Origin: Actinomadura sp. NBRC 104425
GTDB taxonomy: Bacteria > Actinomycetota > Actinomycetes > Streptosporangiales > Streptosporangiaceae
DNA: 64,000 nt
Direction of reading: 5' to 3'
Assembly (NCBI RefSeq): GCF_030269545.1
Contig: NZ_BSTN01000009.1
Coordinates: forward strand, 62,001-126,000
Shown: piece after piece, positions 1 to 7,814 of the stretch
Layout: each line of letters starts with the position of its first letter
Numbering within the stretch: the first letter of the stretch is position 1
Made by a program: the position numbers and the translations under genes
The notes under the pieces: model-generated
What the model saw: the letters and a program-made list of their open reading frames with translations, nothing else
What the model was told of the DNA's origin: nothing
The model's database searches: none

Positions 1-2
1 TG

Positions 3-98
3 TTCCGAGCAGACTGGGCGGACATCAAACGTGTAGCGACATTCGGCGAAGAGTCACATAAGCTGATAGAGCACCTCATTAAGGAGATCGCACCATGA
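3..98 (+). CDS. C-terminal end of an XRE/DUF5753-type regulator (5' end outside window)
   Basis: One frame stays open from the window edge and ends in LIEHLIKEIAP followed by TGA at 96-98. That stop overlaps the ATG of the following DUF397 gene as ATGA. A helix-turn-helix protein with a C-terminal DUF5753 ligand-like domain directly upstream of a DUF397 gene is a very common actinobacterial pair, and the short tail (ADWADIKRVATFGEES) resembles the end of that domain. Only about 31 residues are visible, so the family assignment rests mainly on context. Confidence 0.5.
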   Translation, partial: FRADWADIKRVATFGEESHKLIEHLIKEIAP

Positions 99-301
99 CG
101 GAAGCAGCCCTAACACGCGCTCGCTGGCGGAAGAGCTCCCGATCCAACTCCGCGCCGGCCACGTGTGTCGAGCTCGCCGCGCTGCCGAGTGCCGTAGCCG
201 TCCGAGACTCCAAGGACCCCGAGGGTCCCAAGCTGCTCCTCTCTCCTGTCGCGTGGGCAAACCTGGCCAGTGCCATCAAGACAGGTCAATTCGACGCCTG
301 A
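95..301 (+). CDS. DUF397 domain protein
   Basis: This 68-residue protein is a complete DUF397 domain. It has the WRKSSRSN motif at residues 11-18, CVELA at 24-28 and AVRDSKDPEG near 35-44, and ends in a W..L..AIKTG helix. DUF397 proteins of the BldB type are small cytoplasmic regulators or antitoxin-like partners of XRE/DUF5753 proteins in actinomycetes. The ATG overlaps the stop of the preceding regulator (ATGA), so the two are translationally coupled and probably act together. The exact biochemical role of the family is not settled. Confidence 0.9.
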   Translation: MTEAALTRARWRKSSRSNSAPATCVELAALPSAVAVRDSKDPEGPKLLLSPVAWANLASAIKTGQFDA

Positions 302-337
302 CTTAACCCCTCGGAAGCGCGTCCGAAAAACGAGAGG

Positions 338-556
338 ATGGCACGGCATGTCCACGCCGTGCCGTCCTGCATCACGTGGCGCAAGAGCAGCCGCAGCAAC
401 GGCGCCGGTGGCGAGTGCGTCGAACTCGCCACCACAGACCACGGAGTGGCCGTACGCGACAGCAAGCACCCAACCGGCCCTACTCTGAGCTTCCGCCCCG
501 ACGAGTGGGCCACCTTCCTGCACAACATCAAGACGGGCCAACACGACTTGAGCTGA
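338..556 (+). CDS. second DUF397 domain protein
   Basis: A 72-residue protein with the same family signatures as its neighbour: WRKSSRSN at 14-21, CVELA at 27-31 and VAVRDSKHPTGP at 37-48, closing with W..FL.NIKTG. It lies 36 bp after the first DUF397 gene and probably arose by tandem duplication. The ATG at 338 is preceded directly by GAGAGG, which is rather close for a ribosome site. An in-frame GTG at 359 would start just before the domain and is a possible alternative. Two DUF397 genes behind one XRE gene is frequent in Streptomyces-like genomes. Confidence 0.88.
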   Translation: MARHVHAVPSCITWRKSSRSNGAGGECVELATTDHGVAVRDSKHPTGPTLSFRPDEWATFLHNIKTGQHDLS

Positions 557-639
557 GGCTCCCCTGACTCCTTGTGGGCCTCCGCCGTCCACCGGCGGAG
601 GCCCCACGACTCGACATGCATCGGCGAAGGGGGCGGTAG

Positions 640-1491
640 GTGGGGTCAGCGCGGTATCGCGAGATCGCGGAGGATCTGCGGCGGCGCATCGATGAGGGCG
701 AGTGGCAGGCCGGCGAGACCTTGCCGCCGATGGAGCGGCTTGCCGAGCACTACGGCGTCAGCCGCAACGCGGTCGCGCGGGCCGTCGGTAAGCTGGCCGA
801 GCAGGGCCGCCTGGTCTCCGTGCCGCGCAGGGGCACCGTCGTGCGCCCGAGGCACCGCAAAGTCATCATGCGGACGGACATTGTCAGGCGCAACACGCGG
901 CATGTGAAGGATGGCCAACAGATCGCGGGCGGTTACAGCTTTCCGGCCGCGATGGGCAACGAGCTGTGGACCCACCACATCACCCCCAAGACCGGCAAGG
1001 CTCCGCTCAACGACCCACGACTGGCGCACCTGCTGAACGTGCCGGTCGGGGAGGTCGTCACGCGCCGTCTCCGGGTCACCGGGCCGGAGGGCGAACCGGC
1101 CTTCCAGATCTCGACGACGTGGATCCACCCCCGCATCTCGGAGGAGGTGCCGGAGGTCGAAGACCCCTACGGCACCGGGCCGGGCGCCTGGATCGACGCG
1201 ATCGAGAGCCGAGGGCACGGGCCCCTGGAGTGGCTGGAGCGACGGCGCGTGCGCATGCCGACCGTCGAAGAGCGCAAACTCCTGCTCATCCCGGCCGGCC
1301 TGCCGGTGTGGGAGATCGTGCGCATCAGCTACAGCGCAAGAGACGAGAAGGCCGTCGACGTCACGCAGGTCGTCATCCCGGGCGACCGCATGGAGGAGGT
1401 GGCCCAGCTGCGACGCGACGACTCGGCGAAGTGGCCGCACCAGGCCACCGGCCCCGACGGCCCACCCGTGGCTCCGGCCACGGAACCATAG
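640..1491 (+). CDS. GntR family transcriptional regulator, UTRA (HutC-like) subfamily
   Basis: A 283-residue DNA-binding protein. Residues about 4-70 form the GntR winged helix (RYREIAEDLRRRI, then LPPMERLAEHYGVSRNAVARAV and the wing RRGTVV). Residues about 90-265 look like the UTRA ligand-binding fold, with the typical VTRRLRV..PEGEPAF strand pair. The start is a GTG at 640 after a G-rich stretch. It stands alone between the DUF397 pair and a methyltransferase remnant, so no target operon can be assigned. The C-terminal 20 residues are a Pro-rich tail. This type of solitary GntR near XRE/DUF397 genes is common on actinomycete accessory regions. Confidence 0.85.
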   Translation: MGSARYREIAEDLRRRIDEGEWQAGETLPPMERLAEHYGVSRNAVARAVGKLAEQGRLVSVPRRGTVVRPRHRKVIMRTDIVRRNTRHVKDGQQIAGGYSFPAAMGNELWTHHITPKTGKAPLNDPRLAHLLNVPVGEVVTRRLRVTGPEGEPAFQISTTWIHPRISEEVPEVEDPYGTGPGAWIDAIESRGHGPLEWLERRRVRMPTVEERKLLLIPAGLPVWEIVRISYSARDEKAVDVTQVVIPGDRMEEVAQLRRDDSAKWPHQATGPDGPPVAPATEP

Positions 1492-1534
1492 TCACCGGAC
1501 GGCAGTCATGAGACCGCCACAACGTTAATCGGCG

Positions 1535-1624
1535 GTGGACGGTGGTGCCGCAGCCGATGTTCTGGGCGTCGGCTGCGGCACCGGTATCGAGGCCCGGCAG
1601 ATACAGGCGGCCGGGTGCTCGGGG
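1535..1624 (+). pseudogene. remnant of a class I SAM-dependent methyltransferase
   Basis: The frame from GTG 1535 encodes ADVLGVGCGTGIEARQIQAAGC, matching motif I of class I SAM methyltransferases (usually VLDVGCGTG..ARQ..AAGC). Homology then stops and the frame runs into the antisense of the LacI gene. Only about 28 recognisable residues remain, so this is a decayed or rearrangement-truncated gene. Confidence that the motif is genuine is moderate because it is short. Confidence 0.5.
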
Positions 1625-1640
1625 GCGGGCCCGACACGCG

Positions 1641-2792
1641 TTAGCGGGCGGGGGTGGCGGAATTGCCGGGGGCGGTGGTTCGGCGCGGGGCGGAAGTGCC
1701 GTGCCGGCGGCGGTCGGCGGGGGCTGCCGGGCGGGGCGCGCGCGGGGTCGGGGCGCTGGGGGGCGGGGCGGTGCTGGCGCGGAGGACGACCCGGCCGGCG
1801 ATGCGTTCGATGCGGCTGCGGCTGGCGCGAGGTTCCTTGAGGGCCAGGCGCATGGCGCGTTCGCCCATCTCGTCCAGCGGGAGGGAGACCGTGGTGAGGG
1901 GCGGGGTCAGGTCGGCGACGATCGGGATGTCGTCGAAGCCCGCCAGGGACACCTCGCCGGGCACGTCGACGCCGTGGTCGCGCAAGGCGGTCAGCGCGCC
2001 GATCGCCATCACGTCGGTGACCGCGAACACGCAGGTGGGACGGGGGTCGAGGCGGAGCAATTCGGTGGCGGCCGCGTAGCCGCCGTCGCGGGTGAAGCCG
2101 CCCTCCACCACGCGGGGGCGCAGCCCGGCGTCGGCCAGCGCGCCGGTGAAGCCGGCCAGCCGGTCGGCGACCGTGGTCAACGAGCGCGGGCCGGTCAGGA
2201 CGGCGAAGTCGCGGTGGCCGAGGTCGAGCAGGGCGCGCGCCAGGGCGGCGGCGCCCTCGCGGTTCTGCGGCTGGACGGTGTCGACGCGCAGGCTGCGGTG
2301 CCGGCTGACGACCGCGACGCGGCCGCCGGCGCGCACGTAGGGGTCCAGTTCGGCGGCCATGGCGCGTTCCCAGGCGCGGTCCTCGAAGCCGGAGCCGATG
2401 AGCAGGATGGCGCGGGCGCGCTGGGCGCGCAGCATCGCGATGTACTCGATCTCGCGGTCGGGGTCGCGGAAGGTGCTGGCCAGCATGACCAGCAGGTCGT
2501 GTTCGGCGGCGGTGCGCATCACCCCGCGGGAGATCGCGGCGAAGTAGGGGTCGCTGACGTCGTGGCAGATCACGCCGATGGCCTTGCTGGACGAGCTGGC
2601 CAGGGCCTGGGCGTGCGCGTTCGGCGCGTACGCCAGCTCGGCGGCCGCGGCCAGCACCCGCTCGCGCAGGTCGGCGCGCACCTGCGCGGTGCCGTTGAGC
2701 ACCCGGGAAGCCGTCGCCAGCGACACCCCTGCCCGCCGCGCCACATCCCGCAGGGTCACGTGCGAACGCCCAGGTCCCGTCTGCTCTCCCAT
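1641..2792 (-). CDS. LacI family transcriptional repressor
   Basis: A 383-residue repressor. The LacI helix-turn-helix is at residues 12-34 (VTLRDVARRAGVSLATASRVLNG) with a hinge helix ending near 60, followed by a periplasmic-binding-protein-like effector domain to about residue 335. Residues about 338-383 are an unusual Pro/Arg-rich tail not needed by the family. It is divergent from the ABC permease gene. Two GAAAGCGCTTTC-type palindromes lie in the 135-bp gap and a matching pair lies before the sugar dehydrogenase at 9.1 kb, which defines its probable regulon. The effector is unknown; a sugar or sugar derivative is likely. Confidence 0.93.
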   Translation of the reverse strand: MGEQTGPGRSHVTLRDVARRAGVSLATASRVLNGTAQVRADLRERVLAAAAELAYAPNAHAQALASSSSKAIGVICHDVSDPYFAAISRGVMRTAAEHDLLVMLASTFRDPDREIEYIAMLRAQRARAILLIGSGFEDRAWERAMAAELDPYVRAGGRVAVVSRHRSLRVDTVQPQNREGAAALARALLDLGHRDFAVLTGPRSLTTVADRLAGFTGALADAGLRPRVVEGGFTRDGGYAAATELLRLDPRPTCVFAVTDVMAIGALTALRDHGVDVPGEVSLAGFDDIPIVADLTPPLTTVSLPLDEMGERAMRLALKEPRASRSRIERIAGRVVLRASTAPPPSAPTPRAPRPAAPADRRRHGTSAPRRTTAPGNSATPAR

Positions 2793-2875
2793 CGCCGCCC
2801 TCTCGGTCGCCCCGGTCGCGCGGTCACTTTCCGAACCGCCTCTTGACCGCGCGCTGCGTCGTTCTTACGGTACAT

Positions 2876-2902
2876 CAGAAAGCGCTTTCTGAAATCGCTT
2901 TC
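2876..2902. promoter_or_regulatory. tandem LacI-type operators between repressor and ABC transporter genes
   Basis: CAGAAAGCGCTTTCTG (2876-2891) is a perfect 16-bp palindrome with the central CG of LacI-family sites. It is followed immediately by an imperfect copy, GAAATCGCTTTC (2891-2902). The sites lie in the divergent intergenic region, 26 bp from the permease start, so repression of the importer and autoregulation are both plausible. Confidence 0.85.
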
Positions 2903-2927
2903 CAAGCCGACCACGGAGGTGGCCCCG

Positions 2928-3824
2928 ATGGTGAGCCAGGGCACGACGTCGACGTCCACGGCGGCGTCCGCGACGCCCGCGGCCGAGAACTCGCCGCACG
3001 CGGCGGTGGTCGAACGCGGCCGCCCGCCCCTGGGCGAACGGGCCCGAGAGGCCCTGGAACGGTCCTGGCGGCCGGTGGCGATGCTGCTGGCCTGCGTGGC
3101 CGCCTGGTGGGCGGTCACCGCGGCCGAACTGGTGGAGTCCTACCTGGTGCCCTCGCCGGGGGCCACGCTCGACCTGATGGTCGACAAGTGGGGCTACATC
3201 TGGCACCACAGCTGGGTGACCACGTACGAGACGGTGGCCGGGTTCATCCTGGCCACGCTGATCGGCGTGGCCGCGGCCGTGGTGATGGTGTACTCCTCCT
3301 CGGTGGAGCGCACCCTCTACCCGATCCTGCTGTTCGCGCAGGTCATCCCGAAGATCGCCATCGCGCCGCTGTTCGTGGTCTGGCTGGGCTTCGGGGTGAC
3401 GCCCAAGATCTTCGTCGCGGTGCTGATCGCTTTCTTCCCGGTGGTCATCGCCATGGTGACCGGTCTGAAGTCGGTCGATCCGGAGATGCTGCAGCTGTCG
3501 GCCACCATGGGCGCCGGCCCCTGGAAGACCTTCGCCAAGATTCGCTTCCCGGCCTCGCTGCCGCACCTGTTCTCCGGGCTGAAGGTGGCGGTGACACTGG
3601 CCGTCACCGGCGCCGTGGTGGGCGAGTTCGTCGGCGCCAACGAGGGCCTGGGCTATGTGATCCAGCAGGCCAACGGCAACCTGGACACTCCGATGCTGTT
3701 CGCCGCGCTGCTGGTGATGTCGGCGCTCGGCGTCGTGCTGTTCGTGCTGATCGAGCTGGCCGAACGGCTGCTGCTGCCCTGGCACGCCAGCCGCCGGGCG
3801 GACGCCACGACCACCACCTTCTGA
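2928..3824 (+). CDS. ABC transporter permease (SsuC/TauC/ThiX-like)
   Basis: A 298-residue integral membrane protein with a charged cytoplasmic N-terminus of about 45 residues and roughly six hydrophobic segments. The conserved EAA-type loop (LQLSATMGAGPWKTFAKIRFPASLP) docks the ATPase. It belongs to the BPD permease subfamily used for sulfonates, nitrate and pyrimidine precursors. ATG 2928 is chosen because GGAGG sits 9 bp upstream; an upstream in-frame GTG at 2919 overlaps that site. It is the first gene of a permease, binding protein, ATPase operon directly downstream of LacI operators. Confidence 0.92.
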   Translation: MVSQGTTSTSTAASATPAAENSPHAAVVERGRPPLGERAREALERSWRPVAMLLACVAAWWAVTAAELVESYLVPSPGATLDLMVDKWGYIWHHSWVTTYETVAGFILATLIGVAAAVVMVYSSSVERTLYPILLFAQVIPKIAIAPLFVVWLGFGVTPKIFVAVLIAFFPVVIAMVTGLKSVDPEMLQLSATMGAGPWKTFAKIRFPASLPHLFSGLKVAVTLAVTGAVVGEFVGANEGLGYVIQQANGNLDTPMLFAALLVMSALGVVLFVLIELAERLLLPWHASRRADATTTTF

Positions 3825-3915
3825 GCGGACGCCGCGTCCGCATCCCACCCCCATGCCGCCGCACCCCGCTTCGACCCCAGCGGCGTGACCCACCCCATCC
3901 TCGGAGGCCGGAGAA

Positions 3916-4938
3916 ATGAGACGACTTGCCACCCTGGCGGCCGCCGCCCTGATCCCCGCGCTGGCGCTGTCGGCGTGCGGCGGCGGTGACAGCGAGGAGA
4001 CCACCAGCGCCTCGGGCAAGAAGCTGAAGAAGGTCACCCTGACCCTCAACTGGTACCCCTACGGCGAGCACGCGCCGTTCTACTACGGCAAGAAGAAGGG
4101 CATCTACGAGAAGTACGGCATCGACCTGACGATCAACGCGGGCCAGGGCTCGCAGAAGACCGTCCAGGCGACCGGCGCGGGCCAGACCGACTTCGGCTGG
4201 GCCGACACCCCGGCGCTGCTGGCGGCCGTGGACAAGGGCATGCCGGTCAAGAGCATCGGCGTGTTCCTGCAGACCACCCCGGCGTCGGTGCAGTCGTTCA
4301 CCGCCACCGGCATCAAGACGCCCGCCGACCTGAAGGGCAAGCGCATCGCGGGCACCGCGGGCGACGCGCTGTCGCGCACCTTCCCGGTCTTCTTGCAGAA
4401 GAACGGGCTGAGCGAGAGCGACGTGCGCATCCAGAACACCGACCCGGCGGGCAAGATGTCGGCGGTGATCTCCGGGCAGGCCGACGGGCTGCTCGGCTAC
4501 GCCAGCGACCAGGGCCCGACCATGCAGAACAAGGCGGGCAAGCCGGTGTCGTACCTGCGCTTCTCGGAGTACGGGCTGAACTTCTACTCCAACGGGCTGC
4601 TGGTCGGCGAGCGCAAGCTGAGCAGCGACCGCGACCTGGTGAAGAAGATGGTCGCCGCGACCAGCGAGGCGTGGACGGCGGCGCAGTCCGACCAGGCGGG
4701 CGCGGTGGCGTCCATGCAGGGCGCCTCCGAGCAGCTGCCGCCGGTGTCGGTGCTGACCGAGCAGTTCAAGACGACGCTGACGCTGCTGCACACGCCCAGC
4801 ACCCAGGGCAAGGCGCCCGGCGTCAACACCGAGGCGGACTGGAAGCAGACGATCGACGTCTTCCATCAGGCCGGTGTGATCGAAAAGGCCCAGCCGCCGT
4901 CGGAGTACTGGCTGGCCGACACCGCGCCGCAGGGGTGA
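3916..4938 (+). CDS. NMT1/THI5-like ABC substrate-binding lipoprotein
   Basis: A 340-residue lipoprotein. It has a signal peptide with lipobox LSAC (Cys21), a GGGDSEE linker, then an NMT1/THI5-like binding fold beginning LTLNWYPYGEHAPFYYGKKKG. The short motif GQGS and the FGWADTPAL segment are typical of binders for thiamine-pyrimidine precursors and related heterocycles, but sulfonate- and riboflavin-type binders look similar, so the ligand is uncertain. The protein should be membrane-anchored and deliver ligand to the permease encoded upstream. GGAGG lies about 12 bp upstream of the ATG. Confidence 0.9.
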   Translation: MRRLATLAAAALIPALALSACGGGDSEETTSASGKKLKKVTLTLNWYPYGEHAPFYYGKKKGIYEKYGIDLTINAGQGSQKTVQATGAGQTDFGWADTPALLAAVDKGMPVKSIGVFLQTTPASVQSFTATGIKTPADLKGKRIAGTAGDALSRTFPVFLQKNGLSESDVRIQNTDPAGKMSAVISGQADGLLGYASDQGPTMQNKAGKPVSYLRFSEYGLNFYSNGLLVGERKLSSDRDLVKKMVAATSEAWTAAQSDQAGAVASMQGASEQLPPVSVLTEQFKTTLTLLHTPSTQGKAPGVNTEADWKQTIDVFHQAGVIEKAQPPSEYWLADTAPQG

Positions 4939-5004
4939 CACGCAAATGAGCGGGTCGGCGGGGCGCACCGGCGCCCGCACCGCAGAGCGAGGCACGGGCG
5001 AGCA

Positions 5005-5023
5005 GGGAAGGCGCCGCCTTCCC
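5005..5023. other. intra-operon hairpin between binding-protein and ATPase genes
   Basis: GGGAAGGC and GCCTTCCC form a perfect 8-bp stem with a 3-nt loop inside the 167-bp spacer. There is no T-run, so it is more likely an mRNA stabiliser or partial attenuator than a strong terminator. It could make the binding protein more abundant than the ATPase, as in other importers. Confidence 0.5.
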
Positions 5024-5105
5024 GGCGCCCCGAAGGCGAGCGGGAGACGCGGATGAGCGAGCCGCGTGGCGGTGCCCGCACCGACGAGCGACGGGACGAG
5101 CAGCG

Positions 5106-5930
5106 ATGAGGATCATGAGCAAGGCGGAGACAGCGGCCGGGGCACCGGCCCGGGCGACCAAGAACGCCGTGGAGCTCGACCGCGTGGCCGTGCGCTTCCG
5201 CACCCGAAAGCGCGACGTGACGGCGCTGGCCGAGGTCTCACTGACCGTGCCGATGGGCCAGTTCGTGGCGATCGTCGGGCCGTCGGGCTGCGGCAAGTCG
5301 ACGCTGCTGAAGCTGGTGTCGGGGCTGCTGAAGCCGTCGTCGGGCACGGCGCGGCTGCGCAGCCAGACGGTGACCGGGCCCCGGCACGACATCGGATACG
5401 TGTTCCAGCGGGCGGCGCTGCTGGAATGGCGCACGGCCAAGCGCAACATCCTGCTGCAGGCGGAGATGCGCGGCATGCCCGCCGAGCAGGCCCGGCGGCG
5501 CGCCGCCGAGCTGATGGAGATGACCGGGCTGACCGGCTTCGAGGACGCCTATCCGCACGAGCTGTCGGGCGGCATGCAGCAGCGCGTGGCGCTGTGCCGG
5601 GCGCTGCTGCACGAGCCTCCGGTGCTGCTGATGGACGAGCCGTTCGGCGCCCTGGACGCCCTCACCCGCGAGCAGCTCAACATCGAGCTCAACCGCATCT
5701 GGCGGGAGACGGGCACCACGGTGCTGCTGGTCACGCACTCGGTGGCCGAGGCGGCGTACCTGGCCAACCGGGTGGTGGTGATGACGTCCCGGCCGGGCCG
5801 GGTCGCGGAGGTCATCGACGTGGACCTGCCGGCGGAGCGCGAGTACTCCACCACGGTGGCCACCCCGGAGTTCGCGCGGGTCACCGCCCGCATCCGCGAG
5901 CTGCTGGGCGCCGGCGCCGCCGCCGACTGA
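5106..5930 (+). CDS. ABC transporter ATP-binding protein (SsuB/TauB/ThiZ-like)
   Basis: A 274-residue ATPase with every catalytic motif intact: Walker A GPSGCGKST (58-66), Q-loop Q101, signature LSGGM (153-157), Walker B VLLMDEP (173-179) and switch His211. After residue about 235 there is a short C-terminal extension typical of nitrate/sulfonate/taurine-type ATPases. It completes the importer encoded upstream. The start at 5106 is one of two close ATGs (5115 also possible) and the ribosome site is weak. Confidence 0.93.
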   Translation: MRIMSKAETAAGAPARATKNAVELDRVAVRFRTRKRDVTALAEVSLTVPMGQFVAIVGPSGCGKSTLLKLVSGLLKPSSGTARLRSQTVTGPRHDIGYVFQRAALLEWRTAKRNILLQAEMRGMPAEQARRRAAELMEMTGLTGFEDAYPHELSGGMQQRVALCRALLHEPPVLLMDEPFGALDALTREQLNIELNRIWRETGTTVLLVTHSVAEAAYLANRVVVMTSRPGRVAEVIDVDLPAEREYSTTVATPEFARVTARIRELLGAGAAAD

Positions 5931-6656
5931 CCGGTCCCGGGCGGCGCGCGGGCCGCCCGCCGGAGAGCGCGAGCGCGCCGTCCGGGCGCGAAAGCGGCTC
6001 GGGCCGGGCACGCGGGACGACACCGCGCGCCACCCGAGCCGGCGCGGCATCGGGCTTGGACGGCGCGCCGCGCTCGCCGCAATGGCGTCCCGATCCTGGC
6101 CGCCAGGCGGAGCCGAGCCGCCGGGCCGAGAGCGGGGCACCAGGCCAGGGCCGAAGCGCCGGGCCGGGGGCAGGTCACCGCGCCGGGACCGGACCACCGG
6201 GTCAGCAGCGGGCAACCGGTCCGGGTACCGGACGCCAGGCCAGGGACGGGGCCAAGTGCAGGCCACCGGGCCGAGGCCGGGCCACCAGGCCAGGTGCCAG
6301 ACGCCAGGCCAAAGGCCAGGTCACCGGGCCGAGGCCGGGCCGCCGAGCCAGGTGCCGGACGCCGGGACCGGACCGTCGGGCCAGGTCCCGGGCACCGGGC
6401 CGAGGCCGGGCTACCAGGCCGGGTGCCGGACATCAGGCCAAGGCCAGGCCGCCGGGCCAAGGCCAGGCCGCCGGGCCAAGGCCAGGCCGCCGGGCCAAGG
6501 CCGGGCCCGGCCCGGGCCGGGGTGGGCCACCCGGGGCGGGCCCGGGGGCCGTGGGAGCGAAGAAGACAGCCGCCAGGCGATCGAGCCGCCCGGCGAGGAC
6601 CGAGGCCGCGGACGCGGCGAACGGCGCCGCGTCCTCGACGGACACAGGAGGAACGG
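5931..6656. repeat. 726-bp intergenic region rich in degenerate GC repeats
   Basis: No credible gene. From about 6080 to 6530 the sequence is an irregular array of variants of CCGGGCCAGGCC / GCCGGGCCAAGG. It includes three perfect 19-bp tandem copies of AGGCCGCCGGGCCAAGGCC at 6446-6502. The period of 19 is not a multiple of three, and all open frames through it are low-complexity Gly/Pro/Arg/Ala, so a protein is unlikely. It separates the ABC operon from the oxidoreductase gene and could fold strongly in RNA. Confidence 0.7.
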
Positions 6657-7808
6657 ATGGCACGCAGGCCCCTCGGGATCGTCATGAACGGCGTGACCGG
6701 CAGGATGGGGTACCGGCAGCATCTGCTGCGCTCGATCCTGGCGATCCGCGACCAGGGCGGGCTGCGGCTGGCCGACGGGACCGTGCTGTGGCCGGAGCCG
6801 GTGCTGGTCGGGCGCAACGCGGGCAAGCTGCGCGCGCTGGCCGACCGGCACGGGCTCACCGAGTGGACGACCGACCTGAACGCGGCGCTGGAACGGTCCG
6901 ACGTCGAAATCTACTTCGACGCGCAGGTGACCAGCGCGCGGGCCGCGGCCATCCGCGCCGCGGTCGCCGCGGGCAAGCACGTCTACACCGAGAAACCGCT
7001 GGCCGAGGACACCGCCGAGGCGGTGGCGCTGGCGCGGCTGGCCGACGAGGCCGGTGTCAAGCACGGTGTCGTGCAGGACAAGCTGTTCCTGCCGGGGCTG
7101 CGCAAGCTCAAGCGGCTGGTGGACGGCGGGTTCTTCGGCCGGATCCTGTCGGTGCGCGGCGAGTTCGGCTACTGGGTGTTCGAGGGCGACTGGCAGGAGG
7201 CGCAGCGCCCCAGCTGGAACTACCGGGCCGAGGACGGCGGCGGCATCATCCTCGACATGTTCGCCCACTGGCGGTACGTGCTGGAGGACATCGTCGCGCC
7301 GGTGCGGTCGGTGCAGTGCCTGGGCGCCACGCACATCCCCGAGCGGGTGGACGAGAACGGCAAGACCTACACCTGCACCGCCGACGACGCCGCGTACGGC
7401 ATCTTCGAGCTGGACGGCGGGATCATCGCGCAGATCAACTCGTCGTGGACCACCCGGGTGTTCCGCGACGAGCTGGTGGAGTTCCAGGTGGACGGCACCG
7501 AGGGCAGCGCCGTCGCGGGGCTGCGCCGCTGCCGCGTCCAGCACCGCGCGATGACGCCCAAGCCGGTGTGGAACCCCGACCTGCCCGCCACCGAGAAGTT
7601 CCGCGACCAGTGGCAGGAGGTCCCCGACAACGAGGACTTCGACAACGGCTTCAAGGTGCAGTGGGAGATGTTCCTGCGGCACGTGGCCGAGGACGCGGAG
7701 TTCACCTGGGACTTCTACGCCGGGGCGCGCGGCGTGCAGCTCGCCGAGCTGGGCCTGCGGTCCTGGCGGGAGGGGCGCCGCATCGAGATCCCCGAGCTGG
7801 GCCGCTGA
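6657..7808 (+). CDS. Gfo/Idh/MocA family NAD(P)-dependent oxidoreductase
   Basis: A 383-residue enzyme. The N-terminal Rossmann fold has a G-x-x-G-x-M-G nucleotide motif (residues 12-18). The family's E-K-P catalytic motif is at 112-114 and is followed by the C-terminal Gfo/Idh-type alpha/beta domain. Such enzymes oxidise sugar or inositol hydroxyls or reduce keto-sugars. The ATG has a strong site, GGAGGA, 5 bp upstream. Placement between an importer and a permease in the LacI regulon suggests a catabolic dehydrogenase for the imported carbohydrate-like compound, but the substrate cannot be read from sequence. Confidence 0.9.
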   Translation: MARRPLGIVMNGVTGRMGYRQHLLRSILAIRDQGGLRLADGTVLWPEPVLVGRNAGKLRALADRHGLTEWTTDLNAALERSDVEIYFDAQVTSARAAAIRAAVAAGKHVYTEKPLAEDTAEAVALARLADEAGVKHGVVQDKLFLPGLRKLKRLVDGGFFGRILSVRGEFGYWVFEGDWQEAQRPSWNYRAEDGGGIILDMFAHWRYVLEDIVAPVRSVQCLGATHIPERVDENGKTYTCTADDAAYGIFELDGGIIAQINSSWTTRVFRDELVEFQVDGTEGSAVAGLRRCRVQHRAMTPKPVWNPDLPATEKFRDQWQEVPDNEDFDNGFKVQWEMFLRHVAEDAEFTWDFYAGARGVQLAELGLRSWREGRRIEIPELGR

Positions 7809-7814
7809 TCTGGC

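Noticed and set aside
2793..2927. A TPP riboswitch before the NMT1/THI5-like importer
   Set aside because: No CUGAGA or ACCUGA elements; the gap is occupied by LacI operators.
6082..6687. A 201-codon frame through the repeat array
   Set aside because: The repeats are out of codon phase (19 bp), the protein is low-complexity, and the frame runs into the oxidoreductase start region without a ribosome site.
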